The position numbers and the translations under genes were made by a program. Shown one piece after another: positions 46,901 to 58,400 of a stretch of DNA of 64,000 nt (position 1 is its first letter; each line of letters opens with the position of its first letter). The notes beneath the pieces were generated by a model. The model saw only the letters and a program-made list of their open reading frames with translations. It did not search any database and was not told the DNA's origin. This DNA is from Hyphochytrium catenoides (Eukaryota > Sar > Hyphochytriomycetes > Hyphochytriales > Hyphochytriaceae), in contig FLMG01004277.1 in NCBI GenBank assembly GCA_900088475.1, forward strand, positions 16,662 through 80,661. Reading direction: 5' to 3'.

Positions 46901-49900
46901 CGTCTCCGGATCATTGTGCTTGAGGTTGTCTGCTGCATCCTTAGCAAAGTGCTCGGGCTCTTTCTTTACAGACGTGGGATGAAGCGCATCTCCTTTCTGA
47001 TTCGATTTAGGCGTCCCTTCCGGGATAATCTCTTCCACATAAAGCCTTGTCGGGTCAGCAGAGAAGAGCCATACATGCATGTCATCTTTATCGCTGCCCA
47101 GCATTTGCGTCCGTATAAAGTGGATGGACATCTCCCTTTCGAACGCCTATGACAAAAGACCATTAAGGCCTATTCCGCTGCGATAGCCAACGTCATAGAA
47201 AATGAATGAGTTACCTCTTCCCTCTTTCTCTTCTTCTCCTCTTCTTCAACTTCCTTCTCGAGTCTGGGAAGTGCATCTATGGCCTCCTGCAGCTCCTTTG
47301 CTCGGCCCACTTTGGAACCCCTAGTTGGGCCATCAAGACCAAGTTCCTTGGCTTTCTCTATGGTGATCTAGAGAGAATGTCCATGTTAATCATTGCTACT
47401 AAGGCAGAAAGACAGACATGATCATCTCGTAATTCTATCATACAGTCCAACCCACCTTCAAAGCCGGCAGGTCTTTGTCTTCCATCGCCTGCTTCAGCTC
47501 TGCTATCACATTCTCTTTTCGCCTTTCCATCGCTTGCTTAAGCTGCTCAAACAATTGTTCACCAGTTAAATGATAGAAGCAAATGACCCATAAAGGCTTC
47601 GACCGCGGCTAACCTTCTTGATCTTCTCCGCCTCAAGCCGTTTTTGCCTCTTGGCCTCTCTTCTCTCTTCCTTCAGTTGCTTTAGTCGTTGCTTTTCCTG
47701 TCTGCGTTTTAAAAGCTCTTGCCTAAAGAAAGGAAGGTGGCAGGAAAGAGGAGTTGTTGCAACCTCAAGAAGCAGAGTCGCAGAAAGCTGAGACGTCATT
47801 TGACTGCAAGTATACCTTGTCAGGCTAGATTCATCTTCTGGCCCTTCCTCCTCACTTTCTGTCTCTGTCTCTGTCATTTCGTCACTCTCAGATGATGGCT
47901 CTTCTATGTTGCCGTTTTCGGCTGGCCCAAGAGAAGCCAAGACGCGTTAGAAAGTGGGCTTAGTTTAAGAGCTGGCTCATCGAACCCACTTACCTTCCAC
48001 ATTCTCTGTCGGCTCTTTGGCCTTTTCCTGTGAAGCTTTCATCTTCTCCTTCTCCTTTTCTACCTTCCTCTGCTCTTTCAGCTTGCGATCCTCTTCCAAC
48101 CTCTGCTTTTTCTCTTCCTGTTCAAGCTTTGCACGTTCTTTCATCTTAGAGATACGAATGTCCATATTTGTGGCCAGTAATCTACGGACTTGTTCCTGAA
48201 GATTAACAAAGTCTTCATGAGGAATGAACACGATGGGCTCCGCGACAAGTGATTTCACGTTGTGCCAGGTCTACTGATCAGATTCGCAAAACGCAACGCT
48301 AAAGCTAGACAGAATGGCAAACTAGGTTACAAGTGTCCTCACCGTTTCATAAGCTGCGGAGCAGAGAAATCGCAGAAGAGCTACTTTGCTGACAACACTA
48401 ATTTCTGGATACTCCTTCGCCCTTAACTCCTCTACGGCAGTTTTCACTTCTACCTTTGAATCCCGGAGGTACCTAAATCGACGGCAATGCAAGCATTAAC
48501 TGAAGCTCTCTTAAACGTTGAGCGGAAAGAGACTATCCTTGACAGAGAAGCGTCTGACCCGAACCACGAATAACCACAGGATGGACACAAGGTCGGCACA
48601 TACCGTGGCACTGAATAGATGAGGCCGAAAAGAACATGAGGCCAAGTAAGTGGCGTAAGGTCCTCCAGGGCGGGAAGCCCGTGCGTGAGAGGAGAAGCCC
48701 TCCAGGCATATCTTTCTCGATCGTCGGCGTCCATTCCACCCTCCTCTTCGTCACTAAATGGATCCTCCTCTCTATCGCTCAGCTGCAAGCAGTGATGTGT
48801 AGTCGAAACATCAGAGTCCAAAGGTCAGAAGTAGTAGAGTGAGCCATAGCACGGGACACATGCTAGTGGGTGCCAGCTCTACCTGTAACTGCAGCAACTT
48901 CATATGCAACTCCGTGACTAATACCGAGTGCTGGCGACTGTTAAGAGCTTTCACGAGGTCTCCCAGCGAAAAGGGGGTCAATTCGAGAGTCTTCGAGAAT
49001 GTGTGGACAAAATCCCAGACCTATAGATCAAAGTGTAAGGGTGGCGTGGCAAGGAGCAAGAAGGGTAACTAAAACAATTGCAGAACTTGTGGCAACCTCT
49101 TCGAAGGCAAGAGACCTTACCATCAGAACGTCCCCAACGATACCGCCCGGCATATTTCCCACGAAGAGTGACTGAGGCCTGAATTGTTCACCCGGGATCA
49201 AATGTCAGACGGAACCCAAGCAGAGAAGTGAGGGTGCCTACCTTGGTCGCGCTCCTAAGGGCGTCTGGGGTTCAGGTTCTTCGGTTAGAAGCGAATCTTC
49301 AATAGGGTACTTTTTCCTCATGAACGCCTCTTCCTGCAAAACCAATCTAAGGTCTCTGCCCGATCATTCGAGCCTATTCGACGTCCTTATGTTACCTTTC
49401 TCTTCAGCTCTCTTTCCTCCTTCTCGAGGGCCTCAAGGTTCTCCCTGATCTTGGCAACGTGGTCCTTCATCTTCGCTAGAACTCGGCGTTCTGCCTCCTT
49501 TCTAGGGAGTTAGGATTTAGACGAAAGCTGACATTAAAAAGGATGCTGCCAGCGGTCTCCAAAGCCATGATAACAGACCGAATGACGACTGCTTCTTTTT
49601 CCTTCATTTGCTCTTCTTTCTTGAGCCTGGCAAGCTCCTTCTCTTCTAGTCTCTTTCTTCGCTGTGCCTCTTTCTCTTCCTGTGTAACAGCGTCAATCCT
49701 GTTTCTGTCGGCCTATCAGCGACTAAATAGGCATACATTTCTTTTTCTAAGAAGCTCATCTTTCTCTTTGAGCTTCTTTTCCCTCTCCAAGCGCTTAGCA
49801 TTCAGGACATCCTCTCTGGCCTTTCGTTTGGCTTCCGCTTCTGCATTTCGTTTGTTTCGTCGTTCCAGAATAACACTATGTTCGACATTGAACCATGAGC

Positions 49901-50963
49901 TGAAATTCAGAGTACCTAAGTGTCCAAAGTAATAAGCTCATTGACTTACACGCAGTGAGGGCAGTACCAGTCGTCTTCGGGTAGATCCTCAGCAGTAATG
50001 CCCAGGCTGTGAGACGCGTTAGCTATGGTTCCATGCAGGCCATCAAGAACATACGGGAAACAACAAAACAGAGCCCCGGATACAGAGAAGCATTAGAAAG
50101 GCCAGAACCCCTTACCATGAAAGATGGTAAGCGCGTGGACATCGGTCGCAGCAAACCAGTTCGCCAATGTCCTAAACAAATAGAGAGCCTCATTAGTGCA
50201 GAGCATGATGACCCATCAGCGGTATGTTAACTGTTTATATGCCAGCATCCCCGAAACGAGTTCGTGGCACTGCGGAAGCGATAGTTGTGTGAGCCTGACC
50301 TTGCACTTGTTGCACCACCAACGATTATGATCAGAATTATCAGGTCTCGGCGCCCCCTCGGGAGGTGCATCCTCATCGCTAGATACAAGAGAGTCGTCAT
50401 CCCTGTCCAGCGCTATGCCATTGGGGCTCATGGAAGGTCTCGAGCTGGCTCTGCTGCTGCTGGATTTTCTAGATTTGGACTTAGATTTGGTTGTGGAGCT
50501 GGTCTTCCTCTTCTTCTTCTTTGATGAGGACTTTTTGGTGCTACTCTTTCTCTTAGCTTTTTTTGGTTTGGGCGTTCTGGGTGCCAATTCCTCTTCTTCT
50601 GCGCTCTCTGGCTGTTCTTCCTCTTCAAACTCATTCTTGCCACTCATACCATCACGGTGATCTACATGAGCGTACCGTCAAAGTACCGTCCCAGGGTTCT
50701 TAGAAGTGTAGGATATGCAGGAGGGCTTACCGTGAGCTTGGTGATCATTCGATTCGGATGCCGTGGCATCGTTATCTTCAGGAGAGCTACCAACCAAGGA
50801 GAAAGAAAAGAAAGATCTCAGAAGAGGTCCAATGGCATGATGACTAGCGACCAAGGGAAGACGAATACTGTTACGCCTTAATAGAGGCAGCATCTCACCT
50901 GCGATTATCCTCTGGCTCCTCATCCGATGGTATGGGTGGGTTTAGAGCTTTCCTGAGGTCCAT
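43905..50963 (-). CDS. DDT/WHIM chromatin-remodelling subunit with four PHD fingers
   Basis: Large multi-exon gene starting MDLRKALNPPIPSDEEPEDN at 50963. A Lys/Ser-rich segment near 50600-50430 looks nuclear. PHD1 is assembled from exons at about 50290-49965 (WWCNKCKV, DIGELVCCDRCPRAYHLSC, EDLPEDDWYCPHC). A long coiled coil follows. The DDT domain is near 49200-48860 (GDVLMVWDFVHTFSKTLELT, PFSLGDLVKALNSRHSVLV). WHIM-type segments lie at about 47130-46660 (HFIRTQMLGSDKDDMHVWLF, EEDVEELIRALDERGIRERH). Acidic runs precede PHD2 (CCVCKEGGDLIC, CSDGCTKVFHLACVGL), PHD3 (CFICKKEGKLLCCDGCPHSF) and a final PHD4 (CGACKKGKL, GCDRVFHLNCVGLKKVPEDD, WYCSSCKAKM, stop TAA). DDT plus WHIM is the ISWI-binding module of Acf1/BAZ-type proteins; PHD fingers read histone tails. 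It probably targets a nucleosome-remodelling ATPase. No bromodomain was seen. Confidence 0.85.
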
Positions 50964-51720
50964 TCTAGAATAGTGTGAAGGCGTGTACCGCTCCGACCTC
51001 CGTCACCCTACAATTGTAGAGCCTTTGGTTATCCGCCTTGAAGGGAGAGCTGACTAATAAAGGTATACCAGCCCCGCCGCCGAGAGTGGATCTGCAATGG
51101 AACTCTCCGTTCAAAAGGATGGCCACAGACCGGCCTGCTTACTCCTCATGGGCTAGATAAGTCTATGCAGAGGAGTTGGAATAATCTGGTCAGCCATAGT
51201 AGAAGGTCTGCTAAAAAATACGAGGCTGGAGAGTGAGGTAGAAGGAGTTCATTCGCCACAATGCAGGAGCAAAGTATCAAGGATGCACAGCGACAGAGCA
51301 ATGGGGGCGAGGAAACCGACGTCCACTTTCCCCCTTGGGAGTGGGTAAATCTATGAAGTCATTGCGAACTATTGCTTCCGGAACAGGAAACGACATATCT
51401 TTAGAACACTATGGGCTTCTCACCAAAAGTTCGGTCGTGGTGATTTTAGATCTCGCCAATCGTTCGTTCTTCAAAACAGAACTGCCACCTTCTTCGTCGA
51501 GTTGAAGTCTCCTCTATGCCTAGGCAACTGCATAGATGTACAATATCTGTCAGCTTCAATACTGACGAAAGCTCCAGCCGAACATGTGAAGCCTTGTCTC
51601 TCCCCAATGTTCTAATCTTGAAAACCAAGGGCGGGGCTCTGCGCCGACGAAGGCGTCTGCTAACTGCTAACCTGCCGCTGCCGCGCGCCGATGATGCAAG
51701 GCCTTTATTGTAGGGAAGAC

Positions 51721-51780
51721 AGGGCGGAAGGAGGGGAGGGGAGGGAAAGGGAGAAAAGGAGGGAAGGGAAGAGGAAGGTG
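51721..51780 (+). repeat. G-rich polypurine tract
   Basis: Nearly pure G/A for about 60 bases with several GGGG and GGG runs (GAGGGGAGGGGAGGGAAAGG). Such tracts can form triplexes or G-quadruplexes. It lies upstream of the PHD-finger gene, in its possible promoter. Confidence 0.85.
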
Positions 51781-51882
51781 GAGATTGAAAACAAATCCTC
51801 AAAAGGAATTTAGGATCCCCATTTCCGTGGGAATCCTTGATTCTGCAGCTGGGGGAGTTTGAACATAGGGCAAAGACAATTG

Positions 51883-51964
51883 TTGTACCGCCGTACCGCC
51901 TGTACGGTACGTGTACAACGATAAGAGCGTACGCCGTACAATCTGTACGGTGGGGCCGTTGTAC
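51883..51964. repeat. Cluster of nine GTAC sites with nested inverted repeats
   Basis: GTAC begins at 51885, 51893, 51902, 51907, 51913, 51929, 51936, 51945 and 51961. TTGTAC at 51883 and GTACAA ending at 51918 pair as outer arms around CCGTAC and GTACGG. A second perfect stem, CCGTACA-ATC-TGTACGG, spans 51934-51950. This density of a palindromic tetramer is far above chance and could be an operator-like site or a small folded element. Confidence 0.85.
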
Positions 51965-52306
51965 GTTAGCAGTCCAATGATCTTCAGCTTTCGCTGTAGA
52001 AAGAGTTTATTGCGTTTTTATCCGAGGCCATACTACGAAGCTCAAAATCGCCTTGCTGCCAAGCTTCATCAGCCATCATCATAGGTGACAGAGCCTCATC
52101 GAAAGGAGCCCGATATCTCTCGCGCGCGGTCTTTGCCAAGCTTCATCCTAATGAAGAGGAAGTTGAATAAAATGGATTTAGCGGATTTTTTATTGGGCTT
52201 CCTGGGTATGTACCACAAAGGGACTCAGTTGCTTCCAGCTAAGCTTCGAAGTAGACGAGAAAGCCCATCAAAGGGTTTATAGCAGGATCGTTTCCTGTCA
52301 CCCTTG

Positions 52307-52655
52307 TTATAGATTAGAGAGATCGCTCGCCCACTGCTGGCCAAAGAACGGAGCTCGCAGTTCAGTGTCCAAGCTGATCAAGCGATGTCTGGCAGCCTCG
52401 TAAAAGCGAAACCTCATGGAGAGATGTAAAGCGAGCACCCTCCGTTGATGGTGCTTCATAGCTAACAATAAGACATCCATGACAGAGCGAGATCTTTCTT
52501 GCCTGGGTACACAAGCCTCAATCATACCTCTGTTTCTGAACTCTCAACTCTTGCTCGTAATCAGGCAAAGCTTTATTCACGAAATCTCCTTCGCAGTAGA
52601 AAGAAGCGTCTACGAGGCCCAGTGGCCGAGCAGCATCTACTGCCTCATCTTCCAT
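52307..52655 (-). CDS. Small hypothetical protein, two exons
   Basis: ATG at 52655 opens MEDEAVDAARPLGLVDASFY and CEGDFVNKALPDYEQELRV. A GT..AG interval of only 25 bases (starting GTATGATTG, ending TACCCAG) joins it in phase to ERSRSVMDVLLLAMKHHQRR and VLALHLSMRFRFYEAARHRL, ending at TAA 52307-52309. The product would be about 107 residues, charged and helical, with no signal peptide or membrane helix. I do not recognise the family. The coding call rests on the two frames joining cleanly and on sensible amino-acid composition. The alternative is a shorter protein from the second exon alone. Confidence 0.45.
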
Positions 52656-53243
52656 GACGACTCTCCCTTTCCTTTGCAGATCGACCTCCCTGAAAACTCA
52701 GACTCTTTCCACAAATACATGGTGGTCAGACCGACGCAGAGTTACCTCTGCAGCTAATTTAGGGTGCGTCCTCGGTTGGCCCATTTCCACCTTACCCGAA
52801 ACTGGGCTTCCCCACCAAATGAGCAGTCCAGAGAGACGGACATGCACCAAGGGCATAACTGATGGTCCTGGTCTAGGAGTCTGGCGCTTTGCCTGCCCGC
52901 GAAGCCGGGAAGATGTATTATAAAAGCTGCACCTTGACCGGCTGTAATGCTTCGCACATCAGTTAGAAATGAGGCAGTAGAGTTGCGCCTGTTATCCGTA
53001 GCCCACTGCGTACTGAGTAAACTTCTGCGGCCTTTCCAACCAACAAACGAGGATGTTGTGCCTGGACCTACCCAGGTGGAGGTATAAATTGGCTACCAGG
53101 AGCAACGGCCCACCATACATAGAAAGCTCAAGGGCGTCTTGAGCTGCCAAGAGTTCTTGGCCTCAATCTTCGCTCGGTCAGGGTTAATGGGCATCCTTAT
53201 CTGCTTCATCAGAACAACCTCCTTTTCCGGCACTTCATTCTTT
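52656..53243. other. Intergenic, nothing recognised
   Basis: Lies between the start of the small hypothetical gene and the stop of the ARL6IP4-like gene, both minus. It should contain the promoter of the first. No protein features were seen in the short frames. Confidence 0.55.
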
Positions 53244-54270
53244 CTATCTATTTGCAAAGGCGGGCCGGTAATCCCATCCGTGTCGCGTAGCATGTTCCTG
53301 AATAGCTCTGTGCTGATCTTTGGAAACAATCCGCTCTATAATCTCGCCACTGTGCGGCCAGGGAAAGAAGATAATGTTTCTTTAAGCTCCGTCGTTGTCT
53401 GTTCATCAATCTACCGTTCTTACCTTCCCCTAACTAAGCGCATCCGTCCTGATCAATCAGATAGACGATTAGCTTAGCTTTTGCAGGCGTTCGACAAACC
53501 TACACCTAATCCAGACAGCCCTTCTTCTGACCAGTGGCACCTTCTCTTGCCTTCAGAGACTTACCAGTGACAGGATCATATTCCTCGCGAACCTTGGACT
53601 GCTCCCGTTCATATTCCTAAGAGAAAGAGAAGAGTCAGCATTGGAAGGTCGCATACCAAGCAAGGACTGCGCTTGCCTCTTTTGTCATCGGCACGAAGCT
53701 TCTCCTTGCAGGCTGGACCTCTCCCTTAGGCTTGTCCTCAGTAAGAGGCTATATAAACGTTTAAATGGTTTAGAGAGAAAGTTAACCCAGATGGCTACGA
53801 CGCAGAGTTACCTCCTTCTCTTCAACGTCTATCTGATGTACCGGGTCCAATCTCCTTGACGGGGCCGTCGGGATCAATGTGTCGTCGGGTAGATTTGGTC
53901 GTGTACCTTGTTCTTCGTGCTTTCTACTCTTTTCCTTCTCCAGATGCTTCTTCTCCTTCTTCTTCTTCTTCTTTTTCTTGTTGGTTCCTTTCTCTTTCTT
54001 TCTCTTTTTGCTTTTCTTTCGTCCTCGAGTCGCTTCAGAATGCGAACTGTAAAGTTTGCACCTTGTTAGTTCGACTTTAGAGTTAGACGGGAACAGACAA
54101 ATCTCTCCCTACCTAGAGCGTGAGGAATGTCCTCTCTTTCTCCCACTTCTTCTTGAAGAATCCGTCGAGGTTGAAGATGATGAATGAGACGGAGAGGCCG
54201 ATCTGGATCTGGATCGCGAGGGGCTGCTAGAGGTCGACCTGGAGCGCTTTCGATAGCCTCTTGGAGACAT
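53244..54270 (-). CDS. ARL6IP4 (SR-25)-like nuclear Ser/Arg-rich protein
   Basis: Starts at 54270 with MSPRGYRKRSRSTSSSPSRS, an RS-rich region, then a Lys-rich block (GTNKKKKKKKKEKKHLEKEK), a linker (LPDDTLIPTAPSRRLDPVHQ) and the conserved C-terminal domain: EYEREQSKVREEYDPVTG, a 25-base exon at 53424-53448 coding RMRLVRG, then SGEIIERIVSKDQHRAIQEH and ATRHGWDYRPAFANR, stop TAG at 53244-53246. The block D-P-x-T-G-R-x-R-L-x-R-G-x-G-E is the hallmark of the ARL6IP4 family. The domain becomes continuous only if the 25-base exon is included. Family members are nuclear-speckle or nucleolar proteins linked to splicing regulation. It is divergent from the IP3-receptor gene. Confidence 0.85.
53424..53448 (-). 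other. 25-nt microexon of the ARL6IP4-like gene
   Basis: Flanked by CAG before and GTAAG after on the minus strand. It enters in phase 1 and leaves in phase 2, converting DPVTG...SGEII into the family consensus DPVTGRMRLVRGSGEII. Skipping it would change the frame of the last exon. Confidence 0.8.
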
Positions 54271-54398
54271 CGAAGAAAAAGATTTACCTTATTAACAGGT
54301 GGATGGCCACGCACCTAAGCTTATTAGGTAGGCAGACAAGAGCTGCAAGTCACTCTTGGTGTCCATCAGGACGACGGAGAAACAAGGACCAATCTAAG

Positions 54399-54555
54399 GT
54401 GAGAGAGAGAGAGAATAGGGAGGGGAGAAAGGGACAAAATGAGGGAGAGAAAGAGCGAGAAGGGGAGAAAGAGAAAGAGAGAGAGACAGACAGACAGGCA
54501 GACAGACAGGACAGAGACACAGAGAGACAGAGAAAGAGAGAAAGGAAGAGAGTGA

Positions 54556-54598
<43 letters not shown>

Positions 54599-54628
54599 GA
54601 AGAGAGAAATGGAAAGGGAAGAGGAAGC
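54399..54628 (+). repeat. GA/GACA-rich simple-sequence tract
   Basis: Alternating GA with GACA and GAAA interruptions, including a pure (GA)n run near 54560-54590. It has no coding features. Confidence 0.92.
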
Positions 54629-54860
54629 CAAGTGCCGAGGAAAGAAGAGGTTTCTGATGCGGGGGCAGCGTTTATGGATCACTTTGTTCGGCTGCGCTGC
54701 CACACTCTACAAGACGCTTTCCCCTTAGGTGAGATCCCTTCGAGCAATCAATCTAGTTAGATAAAACACTGTATTTGGGGGTGTCTCCCTCAAGTAGGTG
54801 TTTGGGGGGTGGCTTCTTGTAACGCCGAAACGACATATGGAGATGCTCGTCGTTAGATTC

Positions 54861-55033
54861 CTCTGCTCTCTCTCTCTCCCTACTGTTTGTCACTGCTCTA
54901 TCATGCCCACTTCTGTCTCTCTCTCTCTCTCNNNNNNNNNNNNNNNNNNNNNNNNNNNNNNNNNNNNNNNNNNNNNNNNNNNNCTCTCTCACTCTCTCTC
55001 TCTCTTCTGCTTCCTGTCTCCCTCTCTCCCACT
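54861..55033 (+). repeat. CT-rich simple-sequence tract with assembly gap
   Basis: CT-dinucleotide runs flank 52 N at 54932-54983. The gap is probably an unread continuation of the repeat; its true length is unknown. Confidence 0.92.
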
Positions 55034-55465
55034 TTCTGGCTCTCTGGCCCTACTTCTGCGGCTTTACAGTTTCTGGCGTGACGAGGGAATGCTAGCTGCG
55101 ATGGGTGCTTTGCCTGGAATGTTTCTTCTTGCCGTACTTGCTCAGCCCTTGCCTATATTATCGCTCTTTCGAGCATCCGCTAGTGATCTATCACGCCACA
55201 TTCTACGATCACCGATCGACATCACACTTTCGTGGGATCAGTATGCATGAACTTCTTTAGGTCCAGGCTGTCTGTTCGGCACCTTGCTGCACCAAATACG
55301 TCTTGTCTACGCCCTCGCACCTTAAGCTGCCTCTTCGTCCAATATCTGAAAAGTGATGAAGAGTCTGCACGAATTACCTCTGTAGTCTGAGGTCCGGAAG
55401 AGAGTCTGAGTCGGCCAGAGAAGAAACACAGGGTTAGCTCCCACAGCCTCACCTGCTCCTCGCCC

Positions 55466-58400
55466 ATGGCAAGAGTCAGGACTCACACACGTCACTCCAT
55501 TACCGGAGCTGAGAAGCTCTCGGACATGACAGGAACGGAGGGAGACTTTCCTCCTCAGCAGTTCTTGAAGTATGGCATGGTCATCTGCCTCTTCAATGAA
55601 GACATTGGGGGATTCCTCTCCTCCGAAGGCTTCTCAGACCAGTCCTTGCTTATTCAGGCCGCAGAAGACAGAGGTGGGGTGCTAGTCCCTCATCGATATG
55701 TCAGAGACTGTCTTTTTGAGGTGGTGCCGCGAAGGGCCCACGAGGCTGAGACTGCCCTTAGGGCGGCAATGGACAGGTAAGTCGCGAGCAACGGAAAAAG
55801 ATAAAAGAGTTAGTGAGAAAGGCCCGAAGTGGAGTAAGAAAGTATAATCCGATGACAGGGTCGACGAGCCTCATAGGTAGAGGAGGTTCTGAACAAGTAT
55901 GTGATATGCGGGGAGAGAGTAAGGGAGAAGAGTGGACGGACAGCTCACAAGAGAGCGAAAACGAGCAGCCGATAAAAGACAAGCATTTGCAGCTCTTTGG
56001 ATGGGGGCGAGTAGATTGAAGTGATCGAAGTGAGACGATGCAGCCATACACAGCGAGAACACATCCTCGTACATCTGAAGCCTCGTCGCAGCTTGCTACA
56101 ATATGTCCGCATTTTCTTAGAGCGCCTAACATTCTTCCCTTTCTATCTTCTGATCATGTAGAAAGCCCGGCCGGGGCCCGCAAAGTGCTTCTGTTATTGA
56201 AGAAGTCTATGGAGAGAACTTCGAAGAAATATCGGATCTGAAGTGGAAGGCTGACAACGAGAAAAAAGTGAATGAACTCTCCCAGAAGAAGTTCATGGGC
56301 ACGACTGTGAAGTACGGTGCATATATACAGCTGCGACACGTCAAGACCAATCGGTATATCAGTGTTAATGCCAAGAGAACGGGAGACAGGGATAAAGGTA
56401 AGAAGATAGGGAAGCGGAAGTTGTGAGCTGAGCAAGCTTGAGGCTTAAGAGAAGGCGGAAGTTAGCGTAGCAATAGCAACCATTTTTCCGGAAGGAAGAG
56501 GCCAGTATGAAGGGCTGTGTGATTTTGGTTCACTAACGCATGCCTTAACTCATAAGTTCATGAGGGGCTTTCTCGGCCTTTCTACTGCTTGCACATTTTC
56601 TGTTTGTCTCACCTTCCTCTTCTCATCTCACGTTTCGTTCTATTTCATCACTAATGCGTCTAATCACTCAGGCATCTACCAAGCAGAGGTAGCGGAGAGC
56701 TCAGATGGAGCGCACTTTACCATTCTTCCTCGCTTTAAACTTCGAGAACAGGGCGAGCCGGCACAGCTTTGTGACCACCTTATTTTTGTCCACCATCTTC
56801 AGAAGCTCAAGCTCTATCTCAACGTAGCAGAACAGGAGGGTGCAGCCACCTCCTCGTCATCTTGGGTGGTCAACTCCTCCACACGCTCCGTCGCAAAGTG
56901 GAGGATCCACCTGTTCAATGATATTCATGAAGCGGATAGGCTTCGGACGACTGTTCTAAAGGCCGGAGATTGCATTCGCCTTCTGCATGTCGAGTCAGAC
57001 TCCTTACTCACCTATGAAGGATCAGATATACCTCGAACCGCCATACAAGGTATTCAGCGCCGCGTAGAGCCCCTCTCTGCAATTGGCTTTTGGCCCCTGG
57101 CTGAAGTTATCCTTCATAACTAACAGCTTTTCTTTTTTGGTTCACTTACAAGGGACGACAACTCAAAACGTCTTTGTCAAGGCGATCCACATTTTCCTCC
57201 AGTTCCGTTGCCTAGTCTAATCTTGCTTTCAACGCTGGACCGGCATAATCGCTTATTTGTTGTTACTCTGCCCCCAGACATCCAAGATTCAGGGAGGAGG
57301 AAGCCTCTTCTGGCGCCTGCGGTTGCGGAAGATAGTGACCTGTCTTCTTCCTACGGTTATTCCGGCTCCGACTCTAACTCCTTATGGGAGATAGAGTTTG
57401 CTTCTTCTTGTGAGGGAGGGCCTGTGGATTGGTCTTCTCTGTGCAGATTACGGCATCTATGTACTGGAAAGTACCTCAGCATGAAGCTGCTACCTTTGGC
57501 CCTGTCATCGCAAGAGCAGAAACAGGCTGATAGAGAATCGCCTGAAAGGGGTAAGTTCTGAAGTCAATATAGGAGTGAATGAATCTATCATCTCCTGGAG
57601 AGCAGGCCAGAAGGCTTGCTGCGCAAGTATGGCTTTGACGGTGGGAGAAAATGATATAGCAATCGGATGAAGACTGAGACAAGGGCCCTGATAGAGAAGC
57701 AGAAGGTTGACGGAGACAAGAGAATAAGATCGTAGACTGACAACCGCCTTTCCGCACTCATCTGCTTTGTAGTCTCCACATCGGTTGACGAGGAATCAGG
57801 TCCTCCGCTCCCCGAGGGTAAGTGGGCGCCTAATAATTGGGAAGAAAGCTGTGTTATACCCCTTCAACGCTTGCTAGTCAGTCTCGACTCACTACCATTC
57901 TCGGGTTTGCCCTTACTCTTCCTTTTATCTTTGTCTTTATGTGGCCTCTTGATCCAAGGAATCTCGTTGCTCTTGGTAGCAAGAGGAGAGGCCGTCGCTT
58001 CTCTCATTTTAGCTAACAAGTGCTTGATAGTCCCTTCAGTACAATATGCCATTGATGTCCTTGAGAACCCCCTCCCAGAAATGAGCAGTGTCTTTACGTT
58101 TAAAAGTCTCTCCTTAGCAACTCCAAGGTAAGCTCTCCAGGCCCACTTGTTGATACTCTACTTCCTATGTCCCTGCCTTCTTCTGTCGCAGCTAGTGAGA
58201 GAGAGAAAGTTCGCAGATGGAGGGATGAAGCTTCGTATGGAGATTTGGTAGTGCAACAGCGCTTGACCTTGTCATATTAACTTGCTGCTTTGCCTCAGTT
58301 CGGAAATAGAGCATGGGTCGGTCGTGAGAGTAGTAAACAATGACTATGGAGCTTGCCTCCATTCAGGAGCAAGCAATGAGGATGAAGGAGGAGGGTACGC

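Larger units (their letters stand above)
50964..52306. other. Intergenic region upstream of the PHD-finger gene
   Basis: About 1.3 kb without a recognised gene. It holds a G-rich purine tract at 51721-51780 and a cluster of palindromic GTAC sites at 51883-51964. A plus-strand frame at 52085-52282 has no recognisable features. Confidence 0.6.
54271..55465. other. Divergent intergenic region with opposed GA and CT microsatellites
   Basis: Promoter region of the ARL6IP4-like gene (minus) and the IP3-receptor gene (plus). On the plus strand 54399-54628 is GA-rich and 54861-55033 is CT-rich with 52 N in the middle. Long apparent frames there are simple-repeat artefacts. Confidence 0.7.

Noticed and set aside
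54261..54728. Plus-strand frame rich in Arg, Glu and Lys that resembles a coiled-coil protein
   Set aside because: It is the translation of the GA/GACA microsatellite and would begin inside the first exon of the ARL6IP4-like gene on the other strand.
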